Part shown: positions 9,953-18,081 of the stretch, piece by piece
Layout of the letters: every line of letters begins with the position of its first letter
How positions within the stretch are numbered: position 1 is the first letter of the stretch
Assembly: GCA_934218695.1 (NCBI GenBank)
Contig: CAKQDA010000002.1
Location: 135,406-199,405, forward strand
Origin: an uncultured Succinivibrio sp.
Lineage (GTDB): Bacteria > Pseudomonadota > Gammaproteobacteria > Enterobacterales > Succinivibrionaceae
DNA length: 64,000 bases
Direction: 5' to 3'
Program-made: the position numbers and the translations under genes
The notes under the pieces: generated by a model
Told to the model about the DNA's origin: nothing
What the model saw: only the letters and a program-made list of their open reading frames with translations
Database searches by the model: none

Positions 9953-11458
9953 ATGGAGCATGCTGTAATGGAATTTACTGATAACTGCAAAGTTGTGACA
10001 AATGATGGGGCACTGTTATTTAGGAATAAGTCTGCGTATGAGCTTTTGGAAGAAAACAGGTTGCTGTTGAAAATATTACAGGATAACTGTCATATGAGCA
10101 CTGAAAACTATATACGGATAATCAATCCCCTTATAACGAGATTTGCAAAAACAGTGTCAGTTGTACCTGCATCTAAATTTCTGCATGACAGCGATTGTGG
10201 TGGACTTTTTAGACACAGTTTGTTAGTTGCTATTAAGGCTGCAGAACTTTACAGAATTAATAAAAAAATGACGATAAATTCTGATGCAGATTATGTGCTG
10301 ATAATTTTTCTCTCATTTTTTCATGACTGTGGGAAACTTTTATCAGATTATGAAATTTCGTCAAACGGTGTTTTATTTGAATATGACAATGATAAAATCA
10401 GCTATACTTTAGATGACTTTTTACAACAGCAAAAATCAGACCTTGTTAAAATCAGCTACAAAGATAAGCGAAATAAAGAGCACGAACTCTGTAATGCTCT
10501 GATGATGAAATTCATGTTATACGGACAGAGCAATCTCTCTCTCTATTTAACTGATACAAAGACTAAAGATGCCATCAATTCTGTTCTGTTTGCTGACTCT
10601 GGTAATCAGTATTACAGGCTGATAAAAACAGCAGATATCATTGCTTGTACAGTTTCAATAAACCGGTATTCACCTTTGTATGAAATTGGTAACTTTTTAA
10701 AAATTCTTTTTTATTCTAAAGTTATAGATTTGTCTTTATCAGGGTTTTACAGAGTAAATTACGGATATGCTGTAGAGAAAGGCTCTTCAGCTCATCAGGC
10801 AGTCATTGCAGCTTTTGATGTTTACTATGAGATCTTAAATGAGTGTAAGTCTTTTTCTAATCTTACCTGCCAGAGTTTTGAAAAACATTTTAGTATTTTT
10901 CAGAATTCCCAGATAAACAGATTACAGAGTAGAGAAGATCTTTGTAAATTATCTGAAAACAGTAATTTTAAATGTCCCAAAAAGTCTTTCTTTATTGAAC
11001 TGGCCGATTCTAATTTTTATGTTCAGGGAGCTTACAAAAGAGCCTGTATCTGGAGAGAATTATATAAAAATGGCAGTTCTAAATTTGTGTATGGCTACAT
11101 ACTGTCGTTAGAACTAGATCCTTCAGATACTGAGTATTCAATAGTCGGAGAATACAAGTCTGATTTCGTTCAGAAATTATTAAATGCAAATAACATTGAG
11201 TTTAATGACTGTAGTAAGTCTCAAATAACTTCTTTTGATATAACAGAAGAATATGATGAGAGATGGTGTATAAATGAAAACTCGATTTTAAGAGATTCCT
11301 ATACAGTTGTGAGAGAAAATTTGTTGAAGAAAAAATCCAGACAAAGAGAACAGACAAAAAAGAAAGAAAAGACTTCATTAAATGCTGAGATCAAATCTTT
11401 ACAGATCGAGAAAAAAACACAAGAAAGCTCAGTGCCTGACGATTACTGGTCATATTAG
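9953..11458 (+). CDS. TraI_2/MobH-type HD-domain protein
   Basis: 501 residues from ATG 9953, which has AAGGAT about 12 bases upstream; the frame is open back to 9752 but that part is hydrophobic and unlike the rest. Residues about 70-135 read PASKFLHDSDCGGLFRHSLL and then FLSFFHDCGKLLSD, the paired H-x-G-G-L-x-x-H-S and H-D-x-G-K motifs of the HD-type TraI_2 domain found in MobH relaxases of integrative elements. The C-terminus is a Lys/Gln/Glu-rich tail. No conjugation gene, integrase or transfer origin is seen nearby; the neighbours are polysaccharide genes. It could be the remains of an integrative element or a domesticated protein. Confidence 0.6.
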   Translation: MEHAVMEFTDNCKVVTNDGALLFRNKSAYELLEENRLLLKILQDNCHMSTENYIRIINPLITRFAKTVSVVPASKFLHDSDCGGLFRHSLLVAIKAAELYRINKKMTINSDADYVLIIFLSFFHDCGKLLSDYEISSNGVLFEYDNDKISYTLDDFLQQQKSDLVKISYKDKRNKEHELCNALMMKFMLYGQSNLSLYLTDTKTKDAINSVLFADSGNQYYRLIKTADIIACTVSINRYSPLYEIGNFLKILFYSKVIDLSLSGFYRVNYGYAVEKGSSAHQAVIAAFDVYYEILNECKSFSNLTCQSFEKHFSIFQNSQINRLQSREDLCKLSENSNFKCPKKSFFIELADSNFYVQGAYKRACIWRELYKNGSSKFVYGYILSLELDPSDTEYSIVGEYKSDFVQKLLNANNIEFNDCSKSQITSFDITEEYDERWCINENSILRDSYTVVRENLLKKKSRQREQTKKKEKTSLNAEIKSLQIEKKTQESSVPDDYWSY

Positions 11459-11560
11459 TAATGTAAGTTATGTTAATCTGAAAGCAGTCTATTTACTCTG
11501 ATGATATTCTGTGATTTCTGCATTTTTAAATGTGCATATGCAGTAAGTTGGAAATTATTT

Positions 11561-12439
11561 ATGAAGAAAATATTAGTTCACGTCCATATCTTTTATGACA
11601 ACTTATATCCTGAGTTGAAGTCATGTCTGTTAAATCTTAAGGACTATAACTGTGATTATATTTTTACTTTTGTAACTAAAAATGAAGCTCTTGAAGCAGA
11701 CATAAAAGCTTCTTTTAAAAATGCAAAAGTTGAAATTGTAAAAAATCTTGGATTTGATCTGGGACCTTTTGTTCACGTCTTAAATGAGGTAAATCTGTCT
11801 GATTACAGTTATGTAATAAAGCTCCATACTAAAAGAGATATTCCTGTTTTAGGTAAAAATGACTGGTATTCAGGTTCAGGATGGAGAGATGCCTTACTAA
11901 AATTTATAAAGACAAAGCAAACTTTTGCTAATGTAATACGCAGACTTGATAATAATCACAAAATTGGCATGCATGGACCTAATATCTGTACCTTTAATAA
12001 AAAGACAGATGACCATTTCTCATATAAACAGGCATTAAAGTATTTTATTGCTAACAATCTAAAACGTAAAAATTATAAGTTTGTAGCCGGTACCATGTTT
12101 ATGGTGAAGGCTGAACTTTTAGAGCTCATTAAACAATTAAAAATTTCACAGGACAATTTTGAAAGCCCTGATCTTTCGCATGATGGCTGTCAGATGGCAC
12201 ATATCTTTGAAAGATTATGCGGATATACTGTCACAAGTCAGGGGTATCAGATAGTTGACTGTACATACAACATAACTTACTCAAAGCTTTTATACGCTCT
12301 TTTTAATATTAAGAAATTTGTGATGTCTTCAATAATCTCCGTGAGAGTAACCAGAAAAAACAAACTTCTTATTAAAGTACTGAGAATACCTGTTTTTGCG
12401 ATGAAGCTCAAGACAGATCCAAATGTGAAAAAGAATTAA
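11561..12439 (+). CDS. RgpF-like (rhamnan synthesis F) glycosyltransferase-like protein
   Basis: 292 residues from ATG 11561; an upstream ATG at 11501 would add an unrelated 20 residues. Motifs in order: KKILVHVHIFYDNLYPEL, VEIVKNLGFDLGPFVHVLN, VIKLHTKRDIP, KFVAGTMFMVKAELL and TVTSQGYQIVD. The same series occurs in the gene at 4012-4926, and NLGFDLGPF is nearer the family form than in that paralogue. Directly downstream lie rmlA, rmlC and rmlB, so a role in building a deoxyhexose-containing surface polysaccharide is likely. Substrate and linkage are not visible. Confidence 0.7.
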   Translation: MKKILVHVHIFYDNLYPELKSCLLNLKDYNCDYIFTFVTKNEALEADIKASFKNAKVEIVKNLGFDLGPFVHVLNEVNLSDYSYVIKLHTKRDIPVLGKNDWYSGSGWRDALLKFIKTKQTFANVIRRLDNNHKIGMHGPNICTFNKKTDDHFSYKQALKYFIANNLKRKNYKFVAGTMFMVKAELLELIKQLKISQDNFESPDLSHDGCQMAHIFERLCGYTVTSQGYQIVDCTYNITYSKLLYALFNIKKFVMSSIISVRVTRKNKLLIKVLRIPVFAMKLKTDPNVKKN

Positions 12440-12567
12440 AACTAAGCTTTATCAGCTTTTATTAAAACACATATCTAAGTGAATACAGATTAAAAGTAAG
12501 CCTGTTTTACTGTATGAACTGTTGTAGAGCATGTATAATAGACAAAATTCAAACGAAGGTGATTTAT

Positions 12568-13461
12568 ATGAAAGGAATATTATTAGCAGGCGGAAGTGGT
12601 ACACGTTTGTATCCATTGACAAAGACAACATCTAAACAGCTTTTGCCTGTTTATGATAAGCCTATGATTTACTATCCTTTATCTACGCTAATGCTGTTTG
12701 GTATTAAGGATATTCTAATTATATCAACACCTCGAGATCTTCCAAATATTGAAAAGCTCTTTGGTGACGGCTCCAAGTTTGGTTTAAATCTCCAGTATAA
12801 AGTACAGGAAGAACCTAATGGAATTGCTCAGGCATTTATTTTAGGTGCTGACTTTATTGGGAATTCTAAAGAAGATGTCAGCCTGATTTTAGGAGATAAC
12901 ATTTTCTACATGGGGAGCCAGTTTGGCGAGTTTAATGATCAGGTAAAAAAGAACAGTGGTAGAAATGCCACTATTTTTGCGTACCACGTAACTGATCCTG
13001 AGAGATTTGGTGTGGTTGAGTTTGATGAGAGCAGAAAAGCTGTTTCAATTGAAGAAAAACCTGCTCATCCAAAATCAAACTACGCATCTGTAGGTTTATA
13101 TTTCTATCCATCTGATGTTGTGAAAAAGGCAAAGACCTTAAAAACATCAGCTCGTGGTGAGTACGAAATTACCGATCTTAATAATATATACCTCAACGAG
13201 GGCAGACTTTCAGTTGTACCAATGCGTCGAGGAAATGCATGGCTTGATGCCGGTACTCCTGATTCTTTAATGGATTCAGGCTCTTTTGTGCAGATTGTAG
13301 AGAAGAGACAGGGACTAAAGATTGCATGTATTGAAGAAATTGCCTATAAGCAGGGCTTTATTAATGATGCACAGATGCAGTCTTTAATAGATGAATTAAA
13401 GAAAAGTAACTATAGAGATTATTTAGTTAAAGTTTTTGAGGAAAAACATGAACTTTATTAA
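12568..13461 (+). CDS. rmlA: Glucose-1-phosphate thymidylyltransferase
   Basis: 297 residues. Makes dTDP-glucose from dTTP and glucose 1-phosphate, the first step of the dTDP-L-rhamnose type pathways, in the cytoplasm. The nucleotide-binding signature LLAGGSGTRLYPLTKTTSKQ is at the N-terminus, followed by LLPVYDKPMIYYPLSTLM; ILGDNIFY and EEKPAHPKSNYASVGLYFY are the sugar-site segments. Start ATG 12568 follows GAAGGTG; the frame extends 18 codons further upstream without similarity. It overlaps rmlC by 14 bases. Length and motifs are those of a normal RmlA. Confidence 0.95.
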   Translation: MKGILLAGGSGTRLYPLTKTTSKQLLPVYDKPMIYYPLSTLMLFGIKDILIISTPRDLPNIEKLFGDGSKFGLNLQYKVQEEPNGIAQAFILGADFIGNSKEDVSLILGDNIFYMGSQFGEFNDQVKKNSGRNATIFAYHVTDPERFGVVEFDESRKAVSIEEKPAHPKSNYASVGLYFYPSDVVKKAKTLKTSARGEYEITDLNNIYLNEGRLSVVPMRRGNAWLDAGTPDSLMDSGSFVQIVEKRQGLKIACIEEIAYKQGFINDAQMQSLIDELKKSNYRDYLVKVFEEKHELY

Positions 13462-13999
13462 GACTCCAATTGAGGGTGTCATTATTGTAGAGCCACGCGT
13501 ATTCAACGATCCACGTGGATATTTCTTTGAAAGCTACAATGCAAAAGAGTTTAAAGCGAACGGAATTGATTGTGACTTTGTACAGGATAATCAGTCAAAA
13601 TCAAGCTACGGTGTTATCAGAGGACTTCACTGTCAGCGCGGTGAGCACTGTCAGGCTAAGCTTGTTCGTGCATTGCTCGGTAAAGTTCTTGATGTTGTTG
13701 TAGATATCAGAAAGAACTCAACTACCTTTGGTCAGCATGTAGCTGTAGAGTTATCTGACGAGAATCAGAGACAGCTTTTCATGCCTCATGGCTGTCTGCA
13801 CGGTTTTAGTGTTCTTTCAGAGACCGCAATCTTTGCCTATAAGGTTGATAACTTCTATAACAAAGAGTCAGAGTGGGGCATGAGATATGATGCTCCAGAA
13901 TTTAATATTGACTGGAAAATCCCCGCTGACAAGGTATTAACTTCCGATAAGGATAGAATTGCACATTCTCTTAAGGATGTGCCAGACTTTTCTTTATAA
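13448..13999 (+). CDS. rmlC: dTDP-4-dehydrorhamnose 3,5-epimerase
   Basis: 183 residues, the standard RmlC length. Epimerises dTDP-4-keto-6-deoxyglucose at C3 and C5. Conserved elements are DPRGYFFESYNAKEF, the catalytic His in GVIRGLHCQ, LVRALLGKVLDVVVDIRK and FMPHGCLHGFSVLSE. Start ATG 13448 lies inside the end of rmlA with GAGG nine bases before it, so the two genes are probably translationally coupled. A 15-kb-type RmlD reductase gene is not present after rmlB. Confidence 0.95.
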   Translation: MNFIKTPIEGVIIVEPRVFNDPRGYFFESYNAKEFKANGIDCDFVQDNQSKSSYGVIRGLHCQRGEHCQAKLVRALLGKVLDVVVDIRKNSTTFGQHVAVELSDENQRQLFMPHGCLHGFSVLSETAIFAYKVDNFYNKESEWGMRYDAPEFNIDWKIPADKVLTSDKDRIAHSLKDVPDFSL

Positions 14000-14058
14000 A
14001 TAATATACAGAACTAATAAGTTTTATTTCTTAAAAAGATTCATTCGGATATACATATC

Positions 14059-15078
14059 ATGACAAAATCAATTCTAGTAACTGGTGGAGCCGGTTTTATC
14101 GGTTCTAACTTTGTACCATATTTCTGCAAGAAGTATCCTGAATATCACATCATTAACCTTGATAAGTTAACTTATGCGGGTGATTTGAACAATGTAAAAG
14201 AGTGTGAAAACGACTCTAACTACACCTTTGTTAAAGGCGATATCTGCGACGAGAATTTAATTGAAGAATTATTTTCTAAGTACGATATTCGTGGTGTAGT
14301 GCACTTTGCGGCAGAAAGCCATGTTGACAATTCCATTAAAGGTCCAAAAATCTTTATGGAAACAAATATTATGGGCACATTTACTTTAATTGAGACTGCA
14401 AGACGTCACTGGATGGATGCTCCTTTCAAGGTAAAACCAGGTTATGAAAATGTAAGATTCCATCATATCTCAACTGATGAGGTTTACGGTACTTTAGGTG
14501 AAACAGGTTACTTTACAGAGACTACTCCATATGCACCTAACAGCCCTTATTCATCATCAAAGGCCAGCTCTGATTTAATTGTAAGAGCATATCATCACAC
14601 CTATGGTATGAATGTAACAACTTCTAACTGCTCAAACAACTATGGTCCAAAACAGAACCATGAGAAGCTGATTCCTCATATTATTGAAAATGCTTTAGCC
14701 TTAAAACCTCTGCCAATCTATGGTAAAGGTTTAAATGTTCGTGACTGGTTATATGTTTTAGACCATTGCAAAGCAGTTGACTTAATCTTCCACAAAGGTG
14801 TATCTGGCGAGACCTATAACATCGGTGGTCACAATGAGCGTAACAATATCACCATCGTAAACACCATCTGTTCAATCCTTGATAAAGAGTGTCCTAGAAA
14901 AGATGGTGGCAAGTATGCTGATTTAATCACCTTTGTTCAGGACAGGGCAGGTCATGACTTACGTTATGCAATTGATGCTACTAAGCTAACTACAGAACTT
15001 GGCTGGAAGGCTGATGAGACCTTTGATACAGGTATCGTAAAAACAGTTGAGTGGTATTTGAATAAATACAAAGCTTAA
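14059..15078 (+). CDS. rmlB: dTDP-glucose 4,6-dehydratase
   Basis: 339 residues. Converts dTDP-glucose to dTDP-4-keto-6-deoxyglucose using bound NAD. The Rossmann signature TGGAGFIGSNF is at residues 7-17, HISTDEVYGTLG gives the catalytic Asp-Glu pair, and YAPNSPYSSSKASSD holds the Tyr-x3-Lys motif. It is 59 bases after rmlC in the same direction, and a hairpin with a T run follows it, so rmlA-rmlC-rmlB form an operon that ends here. The enzyme order in the gene list is A-C-B, without rmlD. Confidence 0.95.
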   Translation: MTKSILVTGGAGFIGSNFVPYFCKKYPEYHIINLDKLTYAGDLNNVKECENDSNYTFVKGDICDENLIEELFSKYDIRGVVHFAAESHVDNSIKGPKIFMETNIMGTFTLIETARRHWMDAPFKVKPGYENVRFHHISTDEVYGTLGETGYFTETTPYAPNSPYSSSKASSDLIVRAYHHTYGMNVTTSNCSNNYGPKQNHEKLIPHIIENALALKPLPIYGKGLNVRDWLYVLDHCKAVDLIFHKGVSGETYNIGGHNERNNITIVNTICSILDKECPRKDGGKYADLITFVQDRAGHDLRYAIDATKLTTELGWKADETFDTGIVKTVEWYLNKYKA

Positions 15079-15092
15079 TATGTAAAAACTGA

Positions 15093-15122
15093 ATGGGGGA
15101 GTTTTGCCCCCCACTTTTTTAT
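15093..15122 (+). terminator. Terminator after rmlB
   Basis: TGGGGG at 15094-15099 pairs with CCCCCA at 15108-15113, followed by a run of T. It stands in the alternative N-terminal extension of the next frame, which argues that the next gene starts at 15186. Confidence 0.75.
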
Positions 15123-15185
15123 ATATTTTTATCAAAGAATTTCTTCAAAAAATTTCGTTTTGTATCAGACAGTGGAAAATATCAT

Positions 15186-16385
15186 ATGCTAAAACAAATT
15201 GCCTTAGGCTCAGTTAAGAGTCTGTCAAATCAAATACTGAACGGAAGGCTGATTTATATTCTTATTGGTTTGTGGATGATAGTAAGACTAACTGAGTATT
15301 CAACCATTATTGTTAGCAATCATTCTGCATTTCACTATCAGCTTAAGATCAATAAGATATTGTGCATTCTGTTTGTTCTGTTTTACTTATACAAATGGAT
15401 ATTTGATTCAAAAGATAAATTGAATCTGATTTGCTGTCTTTTTTTTGTTGTCGTTTGTTGCTGTTTAAGGAAATTATCTTGTACAACTCTAGTTTTTGAT
15501 CTGTTTTTCATTCCTCTGTTTCTGTGCCAGTTTTTGGATAAGAAAACATTCTATAAATACGTTCTGCTGTCGTTGTGCCTGTTCCTACTGATTATTATTT
15601 CACTGTATTTCTTTGGTTTTACTCATGATTTAGCTAACTTTACAAGACAAACAGGGACAAGTCGATATGCCTTCGGCCTTAGGCATCCTAATAGTTTGGG
15701 GTTTTGTGCAGTATTGTTCTGCTTTTTTTACGTGCTGTTAAAAGAGAATATTAAATCTTATGACTTTTTACTTTTTATAGCGCTAGCTTATTTCTGTTAT
15801 AAAGTTCCAAATTCAATGACATCTTCTGCACTTATTATTCTGCTGACCGTATGCGGAATATGCTTTAAGTTGTTTTTAGGAAAACCTCTAAGCAAAAGGC
15901 ATAATCTGCTGATTCTTTTTTTGTATCTTTCTTTTGTGGCATTAGTTGTATTTTTTACCTATTACATCAGTTTTACAGAAACATTCAAGTCATACCTGCT
16001 AAATATGCCTGGTTCCATATGGGCTCGATTTGAATTAGGCAGAAAAGGATATGAAATGTTTGGATTTACGCTCTTTGGCAAATTTTATGAATTTCATAGT
16101 GTTATAAACGATATTATAAAAACAACTGGTCCTGTTTATGTGTGGTTAGTTCTGGACTGTGCCTATTTTTTCATTCCAATAGTTCATGGAGTTATTGTTT
16201 TTCTTATTTTTCTGGCTATGCTTATATGGTCGCTTATCAGAGGAGTATTGAGTCATAAATACTTATATGCTCTGATTATCTTTATAGTAGTACTTTATGG
16301 AGTATCAGAAAACGTTATCTTTAGTGCTGTTATGATGCCTGTATTTGCATATACTTTTTTTAGCTCAGTCAAGGATAAATCTTAA
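15186..16385 (+). CDS. Wzy-like O-antigen/polysaccharide polymerase
   Basis: 399 residues, mostly hydrophobic with about ten membrane segments and a larger polar loop in the second half (about residues 260-330), the layout of Wzy/WaaL-type O-antigen polymerases and ligases. FALGLRHPNSLG-like text (RYAFGLRHPNSLGFCAVLF) resembles the periplasmic R-H-P-N loop common in such polymerases. Start ATG 15186 was chosen because the upstream extension overlaps the rmlB terminator. Sequence of this family is poorly conserved, so ligase versus polymerase cannot be decided; position after rml genes favours polymerase. Confidence 0.65.
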   Translation: MLKQIALGSVKSLSNQILNGRLIYILIGLWMIVRLTEYSTIIVSNHSAFHYQLKINKILCILFVLFYLYKWIFDSKDKLNLICCLFFVVVCCCLRKLSCTTLVFDLFFIPLFLCQFLDKKTFYKYVLLSLCLFLLIIISLYFFGFTHDLANFTRQTGTSRYAFGLRHPNSLGFCAVLFCFFYVLLKENIKSYDFLLFIALAYFCYKVPNSMTSSALIILLTVCGICFKLFLGKPLSKRHNLLILFLYLSFVALVVFFTYYISFTETFKSYLLNMPGSIWARFELGRKGYEMFGFTLFGKFYEFHSVINDIIKTTGPVYVWLVLDCAYFFIPIVHGVIVFLIFLAMLIWSLIRGVLSHKYLYALIIFIVVLYGVSENVIFSAVMMPVFAYTFFSSVKDKS

Positions 16386-16393
16386 CTATTGTA

Positions 16394-16429
16394 TTAACCT
16401 TAAGATTTTTGTGTAAATCTTAAGGTTAA
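16394..16429 (+). terminator. Hairpin after the Wzy-like gene
   Basis: A perfect 15-base inverted repeat, TTAACCTTAAGATTT at 16394-16408 and its complement at 16415-16429, with a six-base loop, nine bases after the stop. A strong T run is missing, so it may be an mRNA-end hairpin rather than an efficient intrinsic terminator. Confidence 0.6.
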
Positions 16430-16968
16430 ACAAATATTTTCATGAAAGTTATTCTTTCTCTTCTAATATTAAGAATCGCAGTCAAGCAAATTCTAAGTTG
16501 TTGCATACTAAGTTCAGATATTAAAGATATGTCACAACACCATCATTTATAAAGTAATTTTATTCTAAAATAGAAATAAAGTTGATCTTTTAAGTTTACA
16601 ATCTTCTCAGATCTGTATTAATCTGAGATTGCGCTTTTTCTATGCAGTGAACTCAAATATGAGATTGTCATTTAATTATTTCTGCTTAATTTTCTATATT
16701 AAAAGTCATTCGTTACTTGTTTGAATGATTGATAGTTCAAAGTTATATAAAATCAGTATCATCGTTATGCAGATTTTGTACATGTTCAAAAAGTAGAAAA
16801 TCTCGGCATTGAAATTGCATAATACGACTACATATACAATGTTACCTATATCGGCAATAAACTGATTTACAGGCAATCTGTTTTTCAACCCAGAGCAATT
16901 GTCTGTTGTCTGTTTGCAGTAAATAATGGCGACTGCATCAGATGTTAAAGATATTTAGAGATTTGTTT
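16430..16968. other. Intergenic region before motY
   Basis: About 540 bases without a credible gene; a 60-codon minus-strand frame at 16706-16888 has no ribosome site or recognisable content. A second hairpin, CTCAGAT at 16606-16612 with ATCTGAG at 16621-16627, is followed by GCGCTTTTTC and could terminate plus-strand transcription. The motY promoter should lie in the last part. Confidence 0.45.
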
Positions 16969-17928
16969 ATGAAGAAACTTACAGTTTTAAAAATAATTAT
17001 GGCATTGTCTGTATCGATATTTACAGTGTCATCACATGCTCAGATAAGATATCAGGCTTCTATAGATCCTTCTTCTAAAAAACTGTGGTCAAACAATGGT
17101 GACAGGTTAAGCTGTTCTCTTATTTTTGACATACCAGAATATGGTTTTGCCAAATTTATGACATATTCAGGCAGAACCCTGCGTTCTAACATGACTATTC
17201 ACCCAAGATTGGGTATCGGTCAGTCAAGTTTCATGCGATTTATTGCAACAAAACCTGAGTGGCACACATCAGGTGCCGAAAGACGTTTAGGACGAATTCA
17301 GATTTATCCTGGATTTAATCCTTATGTCGGTCCAACATTATCCTGGAAAATTCTGTCTGAACTGTCTCACGGCAATCAGATACTGATGCCGTATACAGAC
17401 ACAAAGCTTGCTGCAGGGCAGAACATTATCCCGGCAATAAGTCCATTAGGATTTAAGTCTGCATATCATAAGTATCTTGCATGTCAGGAGAATTTAATCA
17501 GAGTTAATTTTAATGATGTAAGAATGACTCCTCTGGTATTTAAAGTCAAATCTCAAGAGCTGACCGCTAAATCTCAGCAGATTTTAAATGAACAGCTCGA
17601 GTATATAAAGCTTGATAAGTCAATTAACAAGGTAACTATAAGAGCATATGCCTACGATATGGAAAAGAATGCTGATAATATTACGTTAGCAAAAGACAGA
17701 GGTGAGACTATTAAAAAAGCTTATCTTAATGCAGGGATAAAGGAAGATGATATTACTATAGTGCCTTTTAATGCGTTAACGCTGAATACAAAAGAAGATA
17801 ATCCTCTTGCAGATGATTCTGTTACCTCAAGAAACGCACTCATCACTCTTGATAGAGACAATGCTCTTATCAATAAAGATCTTGAAGTTGATGCTCCTGA
17901 CGTGGGGGCTGATTCTGGTGGGTATTAG
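16969..17928 (+). CDS. motY: MotY-like flagellar stator/T-ring protein
   Basis: 319 residues from ATG 16969, where a typical signal peptide begins (MKKLTVLKIIMALSVSIFTV then SSHA-Q). The N-terminal domain has RYQASIDPSSKKLW, CSLIFDIPEYGFAKF and the segment NPYVGPTLSWKILSELSHGN, which matches the YVGGQTAWSILSEL region of Vibrio MotY; the C-terminal half is an OmpA-like peptidoglycan-binding domain. In Vibrio, MotY forms the T ring that anchors sodium-driven PomAB stators. The C-terminal part is somewhat degenerate compared with OmpA domains. No stator genes are in the window; a chemoreceptor and flagellin lie further along. Confidence 0.75.
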   Translation: MKKLTVLKIIMALSVSIFTVSSHAQIRYQASIDPSSKKLWSNNGDRLSCSLIFDIPEYGFAKFMTYSGRTLRSNMTIHPRLGIGQSSFMRFIATKPEWHTSGAERRLGRIQIYPGFNPYVGPTLSWKILSELSHGNQILMPYTDTKLAAGQNIIPAISPLGFKSAYHKYLACQENLIRVNFNDVRMTPLVFKVKSQELTAKSQQILNEQLEYIKLDKSINKVTIRAYAYDMEKNADNITLAKDRGETIKKAYLNAGIKEDDITIVPFNALTLNTKEDNPLADDSVTSRNALITLDRDNALINKDLEVDAPDVGADSGGY

Positions 17929-18081
17929 TTCAAGTCAGGTATAGATCTGGTAAAGTGAGTTGCATAAAGAACATCGACAGATACAAACATTTAGTTTAAG
18001 GCAGATTTTTTTAATACCGTTTGGCAAATCCTGTATAAACATAATTCATATGTATTCAGGTAACAACAGATTTTGATAAAG

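Noticed and set aside
16706..16888. 60-codon minus-strand frame
   Set aside because: No ribosome site, no recognisable sequence, in an otherwise non-coding AT-rich region.
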